NCBI GenBank assembly: GCA_022574595.1
Contig: JACZRS010000003.1
Span: 186,001 to 250,000 of the forward strand
Direction of reading: 5' to 3'
Length of the DNA: 64,000 nucleotides
From: Planctomycetota bacterium
Lineage (GTDB): Bacteria; Planctomycetota; Phycisphaerae; Phycisphaerales; SM1A02
The translations under genes were made by a program, and so were the position numbers. Shown one piece after another: positions 55,078-63,539 of the stretch; positions within the stretch are counted from its first letter, which is position 1, and the number at the start of each line of letters is the position of its first letter. The notes under the pieces were generated by a model. The model searched no databases. It had not been told where the DNA came from and saw only the letters and a list, made by a program, of their open reading frames with translations.

Positions 55078-55807
55078 CAAATGGGCCAACATCAAACATC
55101 GCAAAGCTCGCCAAGATGCTGTCCGAGGTAAAGCTTGGTCAAAGTGTAGCCGCGCCATAATAGTTGCAGCGAAAGATGGTGGCGGTGATCCGGATATGAA
55201 CCTGTCTCTGCGTTACGCTATCGATGAAGCCAAAGCTGCAAATATGCCTAAGGATACCATCGAAAAAGCTATCAAAAAAGGCTCGGGTGAACTTGGCGAT
55301 GGCGCTAACTATGAAGAGATACGCTATGAAGGTTATGGCCCGGGCGGTGTTGCAATAATCATTGATTGTCTAACTGACAACGTAAATCGTACCGCACCGG
55401 AAATGAGATTGTTATTTGAAAAAGCAGGTGGAAACCTCGCCAAGCCGGGGGCAGTGTCTTATGGTTTTTCCTCCAAAGGCTTGTTCCTGATAGAAGCAAG
55501 CAAAGTCACCGAAGAAAAACTCATGGAGATAGCCATAGAAGCCGGAGCCGAGGATGTGGTTGAAGCAGATGGCGCATGGGAAGTCACAACCGAGCCTGCG
55601 GATTTTCTAACCGTAAAATCAGCACTAGAAAAAGCAGGCATAGAACCAGACTCAGCTCAACTAACCATGATCCCTGCCAACATCGTTGTTTGTAACGCCA
55701 AGATTGGCGAAAGGGTGCTAAGACTACTTGATGCGATCGAAGAAAATGATGATGTGCAAAAAGTATACTCCAACGCAGACATCCCAGACGAAGTAATGGC
55801 AGGCTAA
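55064..55807 (+). CDS. YebC/PmpR family protein
   Basis: 247 residues from the ATG at 55064, with AGGAGA 8 bases upstream; it begins with the family signature [20 protein letters not shown]. Later blocks are [20 protein letters not shown], then [20 protein letters not shown] and [20 protein letters not shown]. YebC proteins were named as transcriptional regulators; some are now known to help ribosomes through proline stretches. The C terminus ends in [11 protein letters not shown]. The gene overlaps the TPR gene by 14 bases. A palindrome follows 17 bases after its stop. Confidence 0.93.
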   Translation: [247 protein letters not shown]

Positions 55808-55824
55808 GGTACGCTCAAACAAGG

Positions 55825-55846
55825 CGTGGTCACTTCAGTGACCACG
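55825..55846. repeat. GTCAC/GTGAC palindrome, copy 1
   Basis: CGTGGTCACT (55825-55834) pairs with AGTGACCACG (55837-55846), loop TC. CAAGG precedes it. It lies between yebC and the SRPBCC gene. Confidence 0.8.
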
Positions 55847-55882
55847 GGATCTTAACTAAGCGAATCAAAAGGAAAAACAACT

Positions 55883-56344
55883 ATGCTGGCAACCGCAACC
55901 AAACACTTTAAGGCGCCCCCGGAAATAGTCTGGGAAGTCATGTCCGATCTGGAAAACGCTGCAGATCGAATCGACGCCATTGTGAAGTTGGAAATTCTCA
56001 CCGAAGGCCCAGTCGGCCAGGGCACACGCTTCAAAGAAACACGCATCATGTTTAAGAAAGAAGCGACGGAGACGATGGAAATAACTTCATGGAATCCCCC
56101 GAACTCCTACACCACTGAAGCTGATGGTTGCGGTTGCCACTATACATCTGTAATAACCTGCGAGAAAGATGGCGATGGTACATTGGTAACAATGTCATTT
56201 GAAGCAGAGGCGATGTCAGCGTTTGGCAAGATAATGAGCGCACTAACCGGTTGGATGATGAAAAGCGTATGCGCCAAAGCCTTCGACAAGGATCTGGAAA
56301 ATCTAAAAAACTTCGTAGAGTCCCAAGCCCCCCAACCCGCATAA
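55883..56344 (+). CDS. SRPBCC (START/Bet v1-like) family protein
   Basis: 153 residues. ATG 55883 has AGGA upstream. The pattern ATKHFKAPPEIVWEVMSDLE, then DRIDAIVKLEILTEGPVGQG, TRFKETRIM, and a C-terminal helix (VCAKAFDKDLENLKNFVESQ) is typical of SRPBCC/polyketide-cyclase-like proteins with a hydrophobic ligand pocket. The ligand cannot be read from the sequence. The gene is flanked on both sides by copies of the same palindrome. Confidence 0.85.
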   Translation: MLATATKHFKAPPEIVWEVMSDLENAADRIDAIVKLEILTEGPVGQGTRFKETRIMFKKEATETMEITSWNPPNSYTTEADGCGCHYTSVITCEKDGDGTLVTMSFEAEAMSAFGKIMSALTGWMMKSVCAKAFDKDLENLKNFVESQAPQPA

Positions 56345-56357
56345 CCTTCCTACAAGG

Positions 56358-56379
56358 CGTGGTCACTTAAGTGACCACG
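56358..56379. repeat. GTCAC/GTGAC palindrome, copy 2 (perfect)
   Basis: CGTGGTCACTTAAGTGACCACG reads identically on both strands (22 bases, no loop needed). CAAGG precedes it. It lies 13 bases after the SRPBCC stop, before the acylphosphatase gene. Confidence 0.85.
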
Positions 56380-56408
56380 CAAACAGCGTATTTATCAGTA
56401 TTTTCTAA

Positions 56409-56684
56409 ATGCCCTCCGCCCGTTACGAAATAATCTTCACCGGCCGCGTCCAAGGCGTGTTCTTTCGCGCTACTGCCCAGGAAATCGCTAACCAATTCAC
56501 TATCACAGGTTGGGTGCGTAATGAGCCTGATGGATCCGTCCGATGCCTGGCTGAGGGCGAACCAACCGTTCTTGATCAATTCGTTATAGCGATCCAAAAG
56601 GCCAAGCAATCCAATATAAAGGACACCAAAATCATAAAACTCGAGGCTACGGATGAATTCAACGGATTCACCGTTCGCTCCTAA
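56409..56684 (+). CDS. acyP: Acylphosphatase
   Basis: 91 residues, the usual length. The substrate-binding loop is FTGRVQGVFFRATAQEIANQ with the catalytic Arg in VFFR, and the catalytic Asn is in GWVRNEPDGSVRCLAEGE. The enzyme hydrolyses acyl phosphates such as acetyl or 1,3-bisphosphoglycerate carboxyl-phosphates in the cytoplasm. It lies between two palindromes and upstream of the lipoprotein gene. Confidence 0.93.
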   Translation: MPSARYEIIFTGRVQGVFFRATAQEIANQFTITGWVRNEPDGSVRCLAEGEPTVLDQFVIAIQKAKQSNIKDTKIIKLEATDEFNGFTVRS

Positions 56685-56694
56685 TCCACCAAGG

Positions 56695-56716
56695 CCTGGT
56701 CACTTCAGTGACCAGG
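56695..56716. repeat. GTCAC/GTGAC palindrome, copy 3 with compensatory change
   Basis: CCTGGTCACT (56695-56704) pairs with AGTGACCAGG (56707-56716), loop TC. Relative to copies 1 and 2 the second base pair is C-G instead of G-C, so pairing is kept. Confidence 0.8.
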
Positions 56717-56777
56717 TCCCCCGATGGATAAGTACCCCTGCCTTGACAATCCGCTCAGCATGACGACCCTATTGCTT

Positions 56778-57233
56778 ATGAACAAGATCATCGCACACAT
56801 AGTTGTTGCAGCTCTGGCCACAATCGCCCTTACCGGCTGCACCACCGTTAACCACAATTTCGGCTCACAACCAGCCGACCAGGTATGGACCGCAATGGTC
56901 GCAGTTGCCCATAGCCCTGTATATAAGGATTGGCAGGTATCGCGCAATGATGTGTGGGTTGATGAGGATGCCAAGCGTATAGAGATCTATCGCAGGCTTC
57001 GCCGAGTTTTATCGCAGCCAGCATCTAAAACTAGGCGAGAAAAACGCGAATGGCGCTTTCAGATAATGCTCGAATCTACAAATCCGCCTAAGGCAGTTTT
57101 TACCAGCCGAGGTCTGGGTGTGCCCGGCCATGCTCAACGTGAAGGCGATCGATATTTCGCAGATGTGCTAGATCTACTAAGCGGCGTAGCGGATGAACCA
57201 ATAGAACCAGCCGCTAACGCGCCAGACAAATAG
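56778..57233 (+). CDS. Small putative lipoprotein
   Basis: 151 residues from the ATG at 56778, chosen because MNKIIAHIVVAALATIALTG followed by Cys is a compact lipoprotein signal with the lipobox LTGC. Starts at 56760 and 56724 would lengthen the signal. The mature part has NFGSQPADQVWTAMVAVAHS, then VYKDWQVSRNDVWVDEDAKR and a repeated-strand region. No domain is recognised; the layout (strand-rich with a final helix) recalls small planctomycete lipoproteins that I cannot name. The third palindrome lies between acyP and this gene. Confidence 0.65.
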   Translation: MNKIIAHIVVAALATIALTGCTTVNHNFGSQPADQVWTAMVAVAHSPVYKDWQVSRNDVWVDEDAKRIEIYRRLRRVLSQPASKTRREKREWRFQIMLESTNPPKAVFTSRGLGVPGHAQREGDRYFADVLDLLSGVADEPIEPAANAPDK

Positions 57234-57342
57234 ATGAAGTGGAAGACTTAAAACGCACTAGTGCCTTTACAACTCTGGCCGCTATACTGCTTGGCCCTTT
57301 GAATAAACACTAATAATTACCTCCAACGGAGATTCCCGCGCG

Positions 57343-58731
57343 ATGGCTGATCCAATCACAATGTCCCCTCAGGGACTGAACGTACCCTCAAACCCTATCA
57401 TCCCATTCATCGAAGGCGATGGCACAGGCCCAGATATCTGGTCCGCAGCCGTTCGTGTTTTCGATGCAGCTGTCGAAAAAGCCTACACAGGCCAGCGATC
57501 ACTCCAATGGATGGAAGTTCTCGCAGGCGAAAAAGCCTTCAACCAAACTGGCAGTTGGCTGCCCGATGAAACCGTAGAAGCATTCAGAACTTACCTGATC
57601 GGAATCAAAGGCCCGTTAACAACACCAATCGGCGGGGGCATCCGCTCACTAAATGTAGCGCTTCGGCAAATGCTCGATCTTTACGTTTGCCTTCGGCCAA
57701 TACGTTATTTCAAGGGTGTTCCTTCACCCGTTAAAAAACCCCAGGATGTCGATATAATCATCTTCCGCGAAAATACCGAAGATATCTATGCCGGAGTCGA
57801 ATGGGAAGCAGGCTCCGATGATGTGAAAAAAGTAATCAAGTTTCTGCAGGATGAAATGGGTGTTAAAAATATACGATTCCCCCAAACCAGCGGCATAGGT
57901 ATCAAGCCCATCTCAAGCGAAGGGACCGAACGCCTAATTCGTGCAGCAATCAAATATGCCTTAAAGAACAATCGCAAGAGCATAACACTGGTTCACAAAG
58001 GCAACATCATGAAATACACCGAAGGTGCATTCCGTGATTGGGGATACGCACTCGCTGCAAACGAGTTTAGAAACGAAACTGTTTCCGAACGAGAAAGCTG
58101 GATCCTCGGCAATAAAGAAGCAAACGATAGCATAACCTCAGAGCAAAATGCCCAACAAATCGACCCCGGCTTCAGCATGATGACCCCCGATCAGCAGAAA
58201 ACTATCTGCGATGAAGTCGATGAAGCCATCAAGCTCTGGCCAACCCATGGCGATGGCCAGTGGAAGCAAAAACTCCTGATCCGAGATACAATTGCTGATA
58301 TCACCCTTCAGCAAGTTATGACACGCGCTAAATCCTTCGATGTCGTCGCAACCATGAACTTAAACGGCGATTACCTGTCAGATGCACTAGCAGCACAAGT
58401 AGGCGGCATCGGTATCGCGCCCGGTGCAAATATCAACTACGATACAGGCCACGCTATATTCGAAGCAACCCACGGCACAGCACCGAAATACGCAGGGTTA
58501 GATAAAGTAAACCCCGGCTCGGTAATTCTTTCAGGCGAAATGATGCTGCGTTACATGGGCTGGGAAGAAGCAGCCGACCTTATTATCCAGGGTATTGATG
58601 GCGCAATAGGCGCAAAAACCGTAACCTACGATTTCGAACGCCTAATGGAAGATTCAACACTCGTAAAGTGCAGCGGATTCGCAGACGCAATAATAGAGCA
58701 CATGGGAGCAAGCGTAGCTGTAGGAGCTTAA
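57343..58731 (+). CDS. icd: Isocitrate dehydrogenase (NADP-type)
   Basis: 462 residues. N-terminal [20 protein letters not shown]; substrate loop with [40 protein letters not shown]; Lys in [20 protein letters not shown]; and metal-binding Asp region [20 protein letters not shown]. The C-terminal stretch [20 protein letters not shown] is the cofactor region. It makes 2-oxoglutarate and NADPH in the TCA cycle. It is somewhat longer than the E. coli enzyme, with an insert near residues 245-290. GGAG precedes the ATG. A terminator follows. Confidence 0.94.
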   Translation: MADPITMSPQGLNVPSNPIIPFIEGDGTGPDIWSAAVRVFDAAVEKAYTGQRSLQWMEVLAGEKAFNQTGSWLPDETVEAFRTYLIGIKGPLTTPIGGGIRSLNVALRQMLDLYVCLRPIRYFKGVPSPVKKPQDVDIIIFRENTEDIYAGVEWEAGSDDVKKVIKFLQDEMGVKNIRFPQTSGIGIKPISSEGTERLIRAAIKYALKNNRKSITLVHKGNIMKYTEGAFRDWGYALAANEFRNETVSERESWILGNKEANDSITSEQNAQQIDPGFSMMTPDQQKTICDEVDEAIKLWPTHGDGQWKQKLLIRDTIADITLQQVMTRAKSFDVVATMNLNGDYLSDALAAQVGGIGIAPGANINYDTGHAIFEATHGTAPKYAGLDKVNPGSVILSGEMMLRYMGWEEAADLIIQGIDGAIGAKTVTYDFERLMEDSTLVKCSGFADAIIEHMGASVAVGA

Positions 58732-58766
58732 TAATTCTCCACCAACAATAACTTACCTATCCAATA

Positions 58767-58793
58767 CCCAGGGATTCCAATCCCTGGGTTTTT
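58767..58793 (+). terminator. Rho-independent terminator after icd
   Basis: CCCAGGGATT (58767-58776) pairs with AATCCCTGGG (58779-58788), followed by TTTTT. The core is also a dispersed-repeat type, seen in weaker form near 61398 and 61986. Confidence 0.85.
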
Positions 58794-58827
58794 CTTAACT
58801 CATCCCTGCGTACTTAATTACAATTCT

Positions 58828-60345
58828 CTACTCAGTTGTCGTAATTACGGACATGGACCCCCAATTGGCGAAAAGAATAAGCAAATCACTGGTTCCTACT
58901 GCGCCACTTCCATCGAAGTCCGCTGGCCCATCTGTGGCCCACTGGGCAAATAACTCCAAAAGATCTGCGGTACCAACGCTTCCATCACCATCTAGATCTT
59001 GCGAGCATGGAAAAAACTCTCCTGCGATGACATAAACGCGGCCAACATCTGTTCCGCCATCATCATTTCCGACGCTTGAAATCATAAAATCTATCGCACC
59101 GTCATTGTTCACGTCGCCAATACCGACAGTAGACCAACCTTGTCGATCACTTTCGATGGTTCCGGTTATAGTCCTTAAGATGGAACCGTCTCTGCCTGAG
59201 AACACAAATGTCTTGCCGGCAGCTTCAGCAATAAGGCCACTGCGGAATGAGGAGACGACGATATCCGCATAGCCATCAAAATTCACATCACCAGCACCTC
59301 GCCTAACACCCATACCTTCAAGTGCCGCTTCTCCTGTCCATACATGAATGAGCGAACCATCCAATCCTGAATACACATAAGAGCGGCCGGTGGCTACTCC
59401 AAAGGCAGTGTTGGAAATATCTGCAACAAAGATATCGAAAGTACCATCGCCATTAACATCTCCAGGGCCTGAAGAAAATAAGTGGCCGAAATTCAGGCCT
59501 GTTGAGTCGGCATCCAAAGGTGAAAACGACATTGGGTGTCCAGTTGCGCCGTCGTACACGTATGCTCTGCCATGGTCTAGCGGACCACCGTTCGAAGCGC
59601 CAACAATAAATTCACCAAGACCATCACCGTTAAGGTCGCCAAGTCCGCCTACTGAAAAACCAAATCTATCATTGAACGCTTCACCATTAATAACATAAAT
59701 GAGTTCGTCGTAATTTGCTCCTGAATAAACATATACCCTACCGGCGTTGGCCGCAGCAGTATCATTTAGCGGAGCTGCTATCAGAATATCCGGCACACCA
59801 TCGCCATTGATATCGCCCGATAAATTCTCAATGACGTTACCTGCTCCTGCACAAAGTAAGCCGAATCCATCTGCAAATACTTGGCCAGTCCATGTATGCA
59901 GCAGTTCACCAGTCGCACCCGAATGGAGATACGCATGTCCGGGGCCAAAGAAAGCTCCTAGATTGAAGGTTTGAGGCGCTCCGATTACATAATCATCGAA
60001 CCCATCACGGTTGACATCTCCAACGCCACTCATTTCCCAGCCAAGAAAATCGTTGATGTTGCCTGTATGCTCGCGAATCAGAATACCGGTTCGTCCTGAA
60101 TAAATGAAGACTTTCCCCGAGCCAACGCCACCCTCGGAATTTTCGGGTACGCCGATACCAGCATCGAGAACTCCATCACCATCAACATCACCCATAACAC
60201 GGTTAATGAATCCAAAACGAGCAAAAGGAACTTCACCAGTCCAAACATGGACTGTTTCTATAGGTTCCACAAATTGACCTAGCGAAGCCGAGTTCAGAAC
60301 AACTAAGCCGGTCAAAAACGCGCTAATTCGATATGCTGTTGTCAT
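58828..60345 (-). CDS. Secreted FG-GAP/integrin-alpha-like protein with dockerin-like end
   Basis: 505 residues from the ATG at 60345, where a Sec signal begins (MTTAYRISAFLTGLVVLNSA); an upstream ATG at 60642 would place it at residue 100. The body has about seven FG-GAP repeats with Asp-rich calcium loops, for example DVDGDGVLDAGIGVPE, DVNRDGFDDYVIGAP and DLNGDGLGEFIVGAS. They form a propeller outside the cell. The C terminus has two EF-hand-like motifs (DLDGDGSVGTADLLELFAQW and DFDGSGAVGTSDLLILFANW), the dockerin-like module common in planctomycete secreted proteins. No PEP-CTERM anchor follows. The divergent AraC gene may control it. Confidence 0.87.
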   Translation of the reverse strand: MTTAYRISAFLTGLVVLNSASLGQFVEPIETVHVWTGEVPFARFGFINRVMGDVDGDGVLDAGIGVPENSEGGVGSGKVFIYSGRTGILIREHTGNINDFLGWEMSGVGDVNRDGFDDYVIGAPQTFNLGAFFGPGHAYLHSGATGELLHTWTGQVFADGFGLLCAGAGNVIENLSGDINGDGVPDILIAAPLNDTAAANAGRVYVYSGANYDELIYVINGEAFNDRFGFSVGGLGDLNGDGLGEFIVGASNGGPLDHGRAYVYDGATGHPMSFSPLDADSTGLNFGHLFSSGPGDVNGDGTFDIFVADISNTAFGVATGRSYVYSGLDGSLIHVWTGEAALEGMGVRRGAGDVNFDGYADIVVSSFRSGLIAEAAGKTFVFSGRDGSILRTITGTIESDRQGWSTVGIGDVNNDGAIDFMISSVGNDDGGTDVGRVYVIAGEFFPCSQDLDGDGSVGTADLLELFAQWATDGPADFDGSGAVGTSDLLILFANWGSMSVITTTE

Positions 60346-60493
60346 GCTAATTTGCCTTTGTAAATAGATACCATTGGCTTTCAAGCGCTTCACTTTCAGC
60401 CAATCAATAAATGTAAGCATTTTCTCCAGCCTGTCTTGAACGCTATGTGCGCGGATAAGGGCTTTTTTCCCTAAATTATGGCAGAAATGGCAG

Positions 60494-61375
60494 TTGCGTT
60501 CGGATAAACCTAGAGCACTAGAGCAGTTATCCGGAGATTTACTTTTGCGCAATGTCTCAAATCGAACCAGCCAGCCTTTAGTGCCTTCATTCATCATTGG
60601 ATGTGAAGATTCCGGCAAGCGTGTAGGACAATTGCAGCTCACAGAACGCAGCTATAAAGCCAGCATGCGCACATCCGCCCATGAACACGATTACGCCTGC
60701 CTTGATCTGGTTATTAACGGAATCGCTAGTGACTCATATCGTGGGTTATCGCGATTCGCTCCGGCCGGTACTGTTCTGTACTACGCGCCCGGCGAATCAC
60801 ACACCTGGTCTTGCGGAGATCAAGGTGCAAAACTTCTGCATCTTATAATTCCATCGGGAATGCTTATAAAACCCCGTGGCAATGCGCTTGAAGATGGCTG
60901 TGATCTCTCAGCAACGCGAGCAGCAGGGATCGCTTTTCAAATCCTCCTTGAATATAGATGTGCTGACAAAGCATCAAACCTTGCGATTGAGTCTTTAAGT
61001 TTGGAATTACTAAGCGAAATCTTTGGGGTGCATAACTGCGAATCAAAGCCGCCGCAATGGATGAATATAGTAATAAATCTGCTGCACTATGCGCCCGAAG
61101 GTGGAATTAATCTTCAATTCATTGCATCAGAAGTTGGCGTACATCCCGGACACCTTGCTCGGTCATTTAGGGCCTGGAATCGTTGCACACCAGGTCAATA
61201 CCTTCGACATTTGCGTTTAAGTAGCGCCGCAGTACAGCTGGCTAATTCTCAGCACTCGCTTGTTGAAATTGCATTAGATGCAGAATTTGCAGATCAACCG
61301 CATTTTTGCCGCATCTTCAAACAGCACTTCGGCGTATCGCCCTTCCAATACCGCTTAATAATGAGCAGCGCTTAA
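60494..61375 (+). CDS. AraC-family transcriptional regulator
   Basis: 293 residues from TTG 60494; the true start is unsure, as no clear SD is seen and ATGs at 60596 or 60665 could serve. The N-terminal 180 residues look like a cupin-type ligand domain: RTSAHEHDYACLDLVINGIA, then FAPAGTVLYYAPGESHTWSC and LLHLIIPSGM. The C-terminal HTH pair is INLQFIASEVGVHPGHLARS and SLVEIALDAEFADQPHFCRI, followed by FKQHFGVSPFQYR, a good AraC hallmark. The ligand is unknown. It is divergent from the FG-GAP protein across about 150 bases. Confidence 0.87.
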   Translation: MRSDKPRALEQLSGDLLLRNVSNRTSQPLVPSFIIGCEDSGKRVGQLQLTERSYKASMRTSAHEHDYACLDLVINGIASDSYRGLSRFAPAGTVLYYAPGESHTWSCGDQGAKLLHLIIPSGMLIKPRGNALEDGCDLSATRAAGIAFQILLEYRCADKASNLAIESLSLELLSEIFGVHNCESKPPQWMNIVINLLHYAPEGGINLQFIASEVGVHPGHLARSFRAWNRCTPGQYLRHLRLSSAAVQLANSQHSLVEIALDAEFADQPHFCRIFKQHFGVSPFQYRLIMSSA

Positions 61376-61397
61376 CTCTAATGAACTCCATCTAAAG

Positions 61398-61550
61398 CCC
61401 CGGGATTTCCAACTCCCGGCGAGCCGCGGCGTCCCCGCCCGCGGCCAGCGTGAGTAAGGGCTCTTAAGTTTAGCCGCGCCCCGCCAGGGAAGCGTTTGAA
61501 TAAGCCACTAAGTAAAAAAACCAAGTTTAGCCAGCGGGCTTGACCCGCTG
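61398..61550 (+). repeat. Cluster of dispersed hairpin repeats
   Basis: CCGGGATTTCCAACTCCCGG (61400-61419) forms a hairpin; GTTTAGCCGCGCCCCGCCAG followed by AGCGTTTGAATAAG (61468-61504) matches 27615; and GTTTAGC with CAGCGGG/CCCGCTG (61525-61550) is a compensated variant of the 20239 type. The cluster fills the gap between the AraC gene and the zinc-ribbon gene; no gene is seen. Confidence 0.7.
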
Positions 61551-61586
61551 TTCCCACGCAGCCTCTCGCAACGCTACAATAACTTC

Positions 61587-61970
61587 GTGAACAACGAGCC
61601 CCCACCAATTAACCCCGCGGGATTCAGCTGTATAGAGTGCGGTTACGATGTCAGTGGAACTCCAGTAGGCGGCACATGCCCTGAGTGCGGCAAATCAGTT
61701 GAAGATTCACTACGAGCTGTTCAATATGCGGATAAGTCCTGCTCCTACGCTACAGCTTCAATGATCTTTGGAATACTTTCTTTAGTTGCTTGCGTAGTGC
61801 TAGGACCGGTCGCAATATTCAGCTATTACACGGCGAAAAAAGAGATGGCAGTTGGAGGTTACAGCAAATCTTCACACACTATGGCGAAGGCGGGCCTAAT
61901 AATGGGAATTATCTCATCAGCCTTTATCGCGATATTGGTAATCTTTACGATTCTCAGTAATTTTATGTAA
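61587..61970 (+). CDS. Zinc-ribbon membrane protein (DUF4190-like)
   Basis: 127 residues from GTG 61587. The N-terminal zinc ribbon is FSCIECGYDVSGTPVGGTCP followed by ECGK, with CxxC pairs. Two transmembrane helices follow: MIFGILSLVACVVLGPVAIF and AGLIMGIISSAFIAILVIFT, the layout of DUF4190-type proteins. The ribbon would be cytoplasmic and may bind nucleic acid or protein. It stands between a repeat cluster and a GNAT gene, with no clear operon partner. Confidence 0.75.
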   Translation: MNNEPPPINPAGFSCIECGYDVSGTPVGGTCPECGKSVEDSLRAVQYADKSCSYATASMIFGILSLVACVVLGPVAIFSYYTAKKEMAVGGYSKSSHTMAKAGLIMGIISSAFIAILVIFTILSNFM

Positions 61971-61985
61971 ATTCCGAACGCAAAG

Positions 61986-62006
61986 CCCAGAGATTCCAAT
62001 CCCAGG
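61986..62006. repeat. Weak copy of the GGGATTCCAATCCC-type hairpin
   Basis: CCCAGAGATTCCAATCCCAG matches the icd terminator core but its stem is broken near the middle (GAGATT against AATCCC). It lies between the zinc-ribbon and GNAT genes. Confidence 0.5.
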
Positions 62007-62034
62007 AAGCCAACATTTTTCAGGATCTACAACC

Positions 62035-62499
62035 GTGAACATTGCTCAGATGACCAAACAAGATTTTCTCCAGATTGTAGATGATCACAGTAAGTACTGG
62101 GATAGCGATCTTACTTATCAACTGCATCATCCGATCTTTATTAACGAGTTTGCCGATACAGCGTACACTCTAAAAGATGGCGAAAAGATCGCAGCCTATT
62201 TGATGGGCCTTATTTCCCAAACCGAGCCGACCGGATACGTGCACCTCGTCGCAGTTCATCCGGATTACCGAAGGCAAGGCTTGGCTAAACGAATGTATGA
62301 ACATTTTATTAAAGAAGCACGCAAGCGCGGCTGTACCAAATTAAAAACGACAGGCCATCCTCAAAACATTCAAACAATAAAATTTCATCTGGCGCTGGGG
62401 ATGGAAATGCAAGGTGAGCCCAACGGCGAAGGTGTCAATGTAGTTAAGGACTACCTTCGCCGTGGCTCGGATCGTGTGGTGTTTCTAATGGATATCTAA
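62035..62499 (+). CDS. GNAT-family N-acetyltransferase
   Basis: 154 residues from GTG 62035, with AGGA 9 bases upstream. The acetyl-CoA motif A is VHLVAVHPDYRRQGLAKRMY with the R-x-x-G-x-A loop, and motif B continues with HFIKEARKRGCTKLKTTGHP and IKFHLALGMEM. The substrate is not evident; many such single-domain members acetylate amines, peptides or protein N termini. It stands alone on the plus strand, convergent with the DUF1573 gene at 62516. Confidence 0.9.
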   Translation: MNIAQMTKQDFLQIVDDHSKYWDSDLTYQLHHPIFINEFADTAYTLKDGEKIAAYLMGLISQTEPTGYVHLVAVHPDYRRQGLAKRMYEHFIKEARKRGCTKLKTTGHPQNIQTIKFHLALGMEMQGEPNGEGVNVVKDYLRRGSDRVVFLMDI

Positions 62500-62515
62500 T
62501 GATGTGATATTTCGT

Positions 62516-63448
62516 TCAACTAGCTTCGCGAAGGTTTACCTCCGGCAAACCCGTTGCTTTGCGCCACTCTATTAAGAGTTCACGCCAACGCATTGCATTT
62601 TCCATGCTGGGAATGATGTTGCCTTCATCGGTTTGCAATTTAGCAATAGCTCCAGGATGGTTAACATCCACCCAAGCTTTAAACTCTTCATACTTATTAG
62701 ATTTCTCTTTCGTTTCAGGCATTTTCGATACTAACATGCCTTCGATCTTTTCATTCTCATCAAACCAATAAGTTAGAAGATACGGCTTAGCTTCTCGATC
62801 CAGCAATCTAAAATAGTCATTGGTTTCAGTCACAACGGTTACAAGTTTGTTATCAATTACTTCATATTCAAGTGTTTCGCCTGTGGATTTCATTTCCTTA
62901 TCCCAACCCGCCCAAGGCCCTTCACCTGATGGTTTGCGAAGTGTGCCCGGCCCGGTTTTTTCATCAAACCAGATCCGCGAATCTTTAGAAAGAAACTTTG
63001 CGATTAGCTCAGCATCATGTGTTTTCTTAGCAGCTCTATACCCAAGCAACTTTGCGTAAAGCGGATGAATGGACTCCATTCGCACGTTAGAAGTCAACGA
63101 AGAACCGTCCGCAAGCATGATGGTGACTTTCTTAGTTACTTTCAGATCCTGATGCTTGGCCGAAGCTCTCATTACGACGTGAATTTCTTTAGCTTGACTG
63201 GGTTCAAGCGTTTGCGAGACAAAATCGGTGATGGTGGTGCAGCTGCAGTTGCCCTTGGCACTGGCAACTGTGATCGGCGTTTTGGTAGTGTTGATGATCC
63301 ACACACTTCCACTTGCCGATTGGTTAGATGCGCACTTACCAAGATCAAGTACTTGTGGCACGATGGTAGCTTGCGGGGATGCACTAGCGGATGCTGTTTG
63401 AAATGCAATTGCCAGCAAGATAAGAAGTTTATTCGTGAAGTTTGTCAT
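62516..63448 (-). CDS. Secreted DUF1573 protein with a second domain
   Basis: 310 residues with a Sec signal (LLILLAIAFQTASASA). Residues about 28-125 form a DUF1573 Ig-like domain: VPQVLDLGKCASNQSASGSV, then the signature AKGNCSCTTITDFVSQTLEP and EIHVVMRASA. The C-terminal half resembles an NTF2-like domain: KKTHDAELIAKFLSKDSRIW, then GKGPWAG-like loop (SGEGPWAGWDKEMKSTGETL) and RLLDREAKPYLLTYWFDEN. The split into an Ig-like domain and an NTF2-like domain is inferred from pattern only. It lies downstream of another DUF1573 gene at 63540 on the same strand, so the two may be one operon. Confidence 0.75.
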   Translation of the reverse strand: MTNFTNKLLILLAIAFQTASASASPQATIVPQVLDLGKCASNQSASGSVWIINTTKTPITVASAKGNCSCTTITDFVSQTLEPSQAKEIHVVMRASAKHQDLKVTKKVTIMLADGSSLTSNVRMESIHPLYAKLLGYRAAKKTHDAELIAKFLSKDSRIWFDEKTGPGTLRKPSGEGPWAGWDKEMKSTGETLEYEVIDNKLVTVVTETNDYFRLLDREAKPYLLTYWFDENEKIEGMLVSKMPETKEKSNKYEEFKAWVDVNHPGAIAKLQTDEGNIIPSMENAMRWRELLIEWRKATGLPEVNLREAS

Positions 63449-63539
63449 TGTTTGATTTCCTTTGTTATTGACGCAGTGATATTGGTTACACTACAGCGTT
63501 GTGTAAGAATTGAGTTAAGTTGTGTGAGCTAACTAGTTG

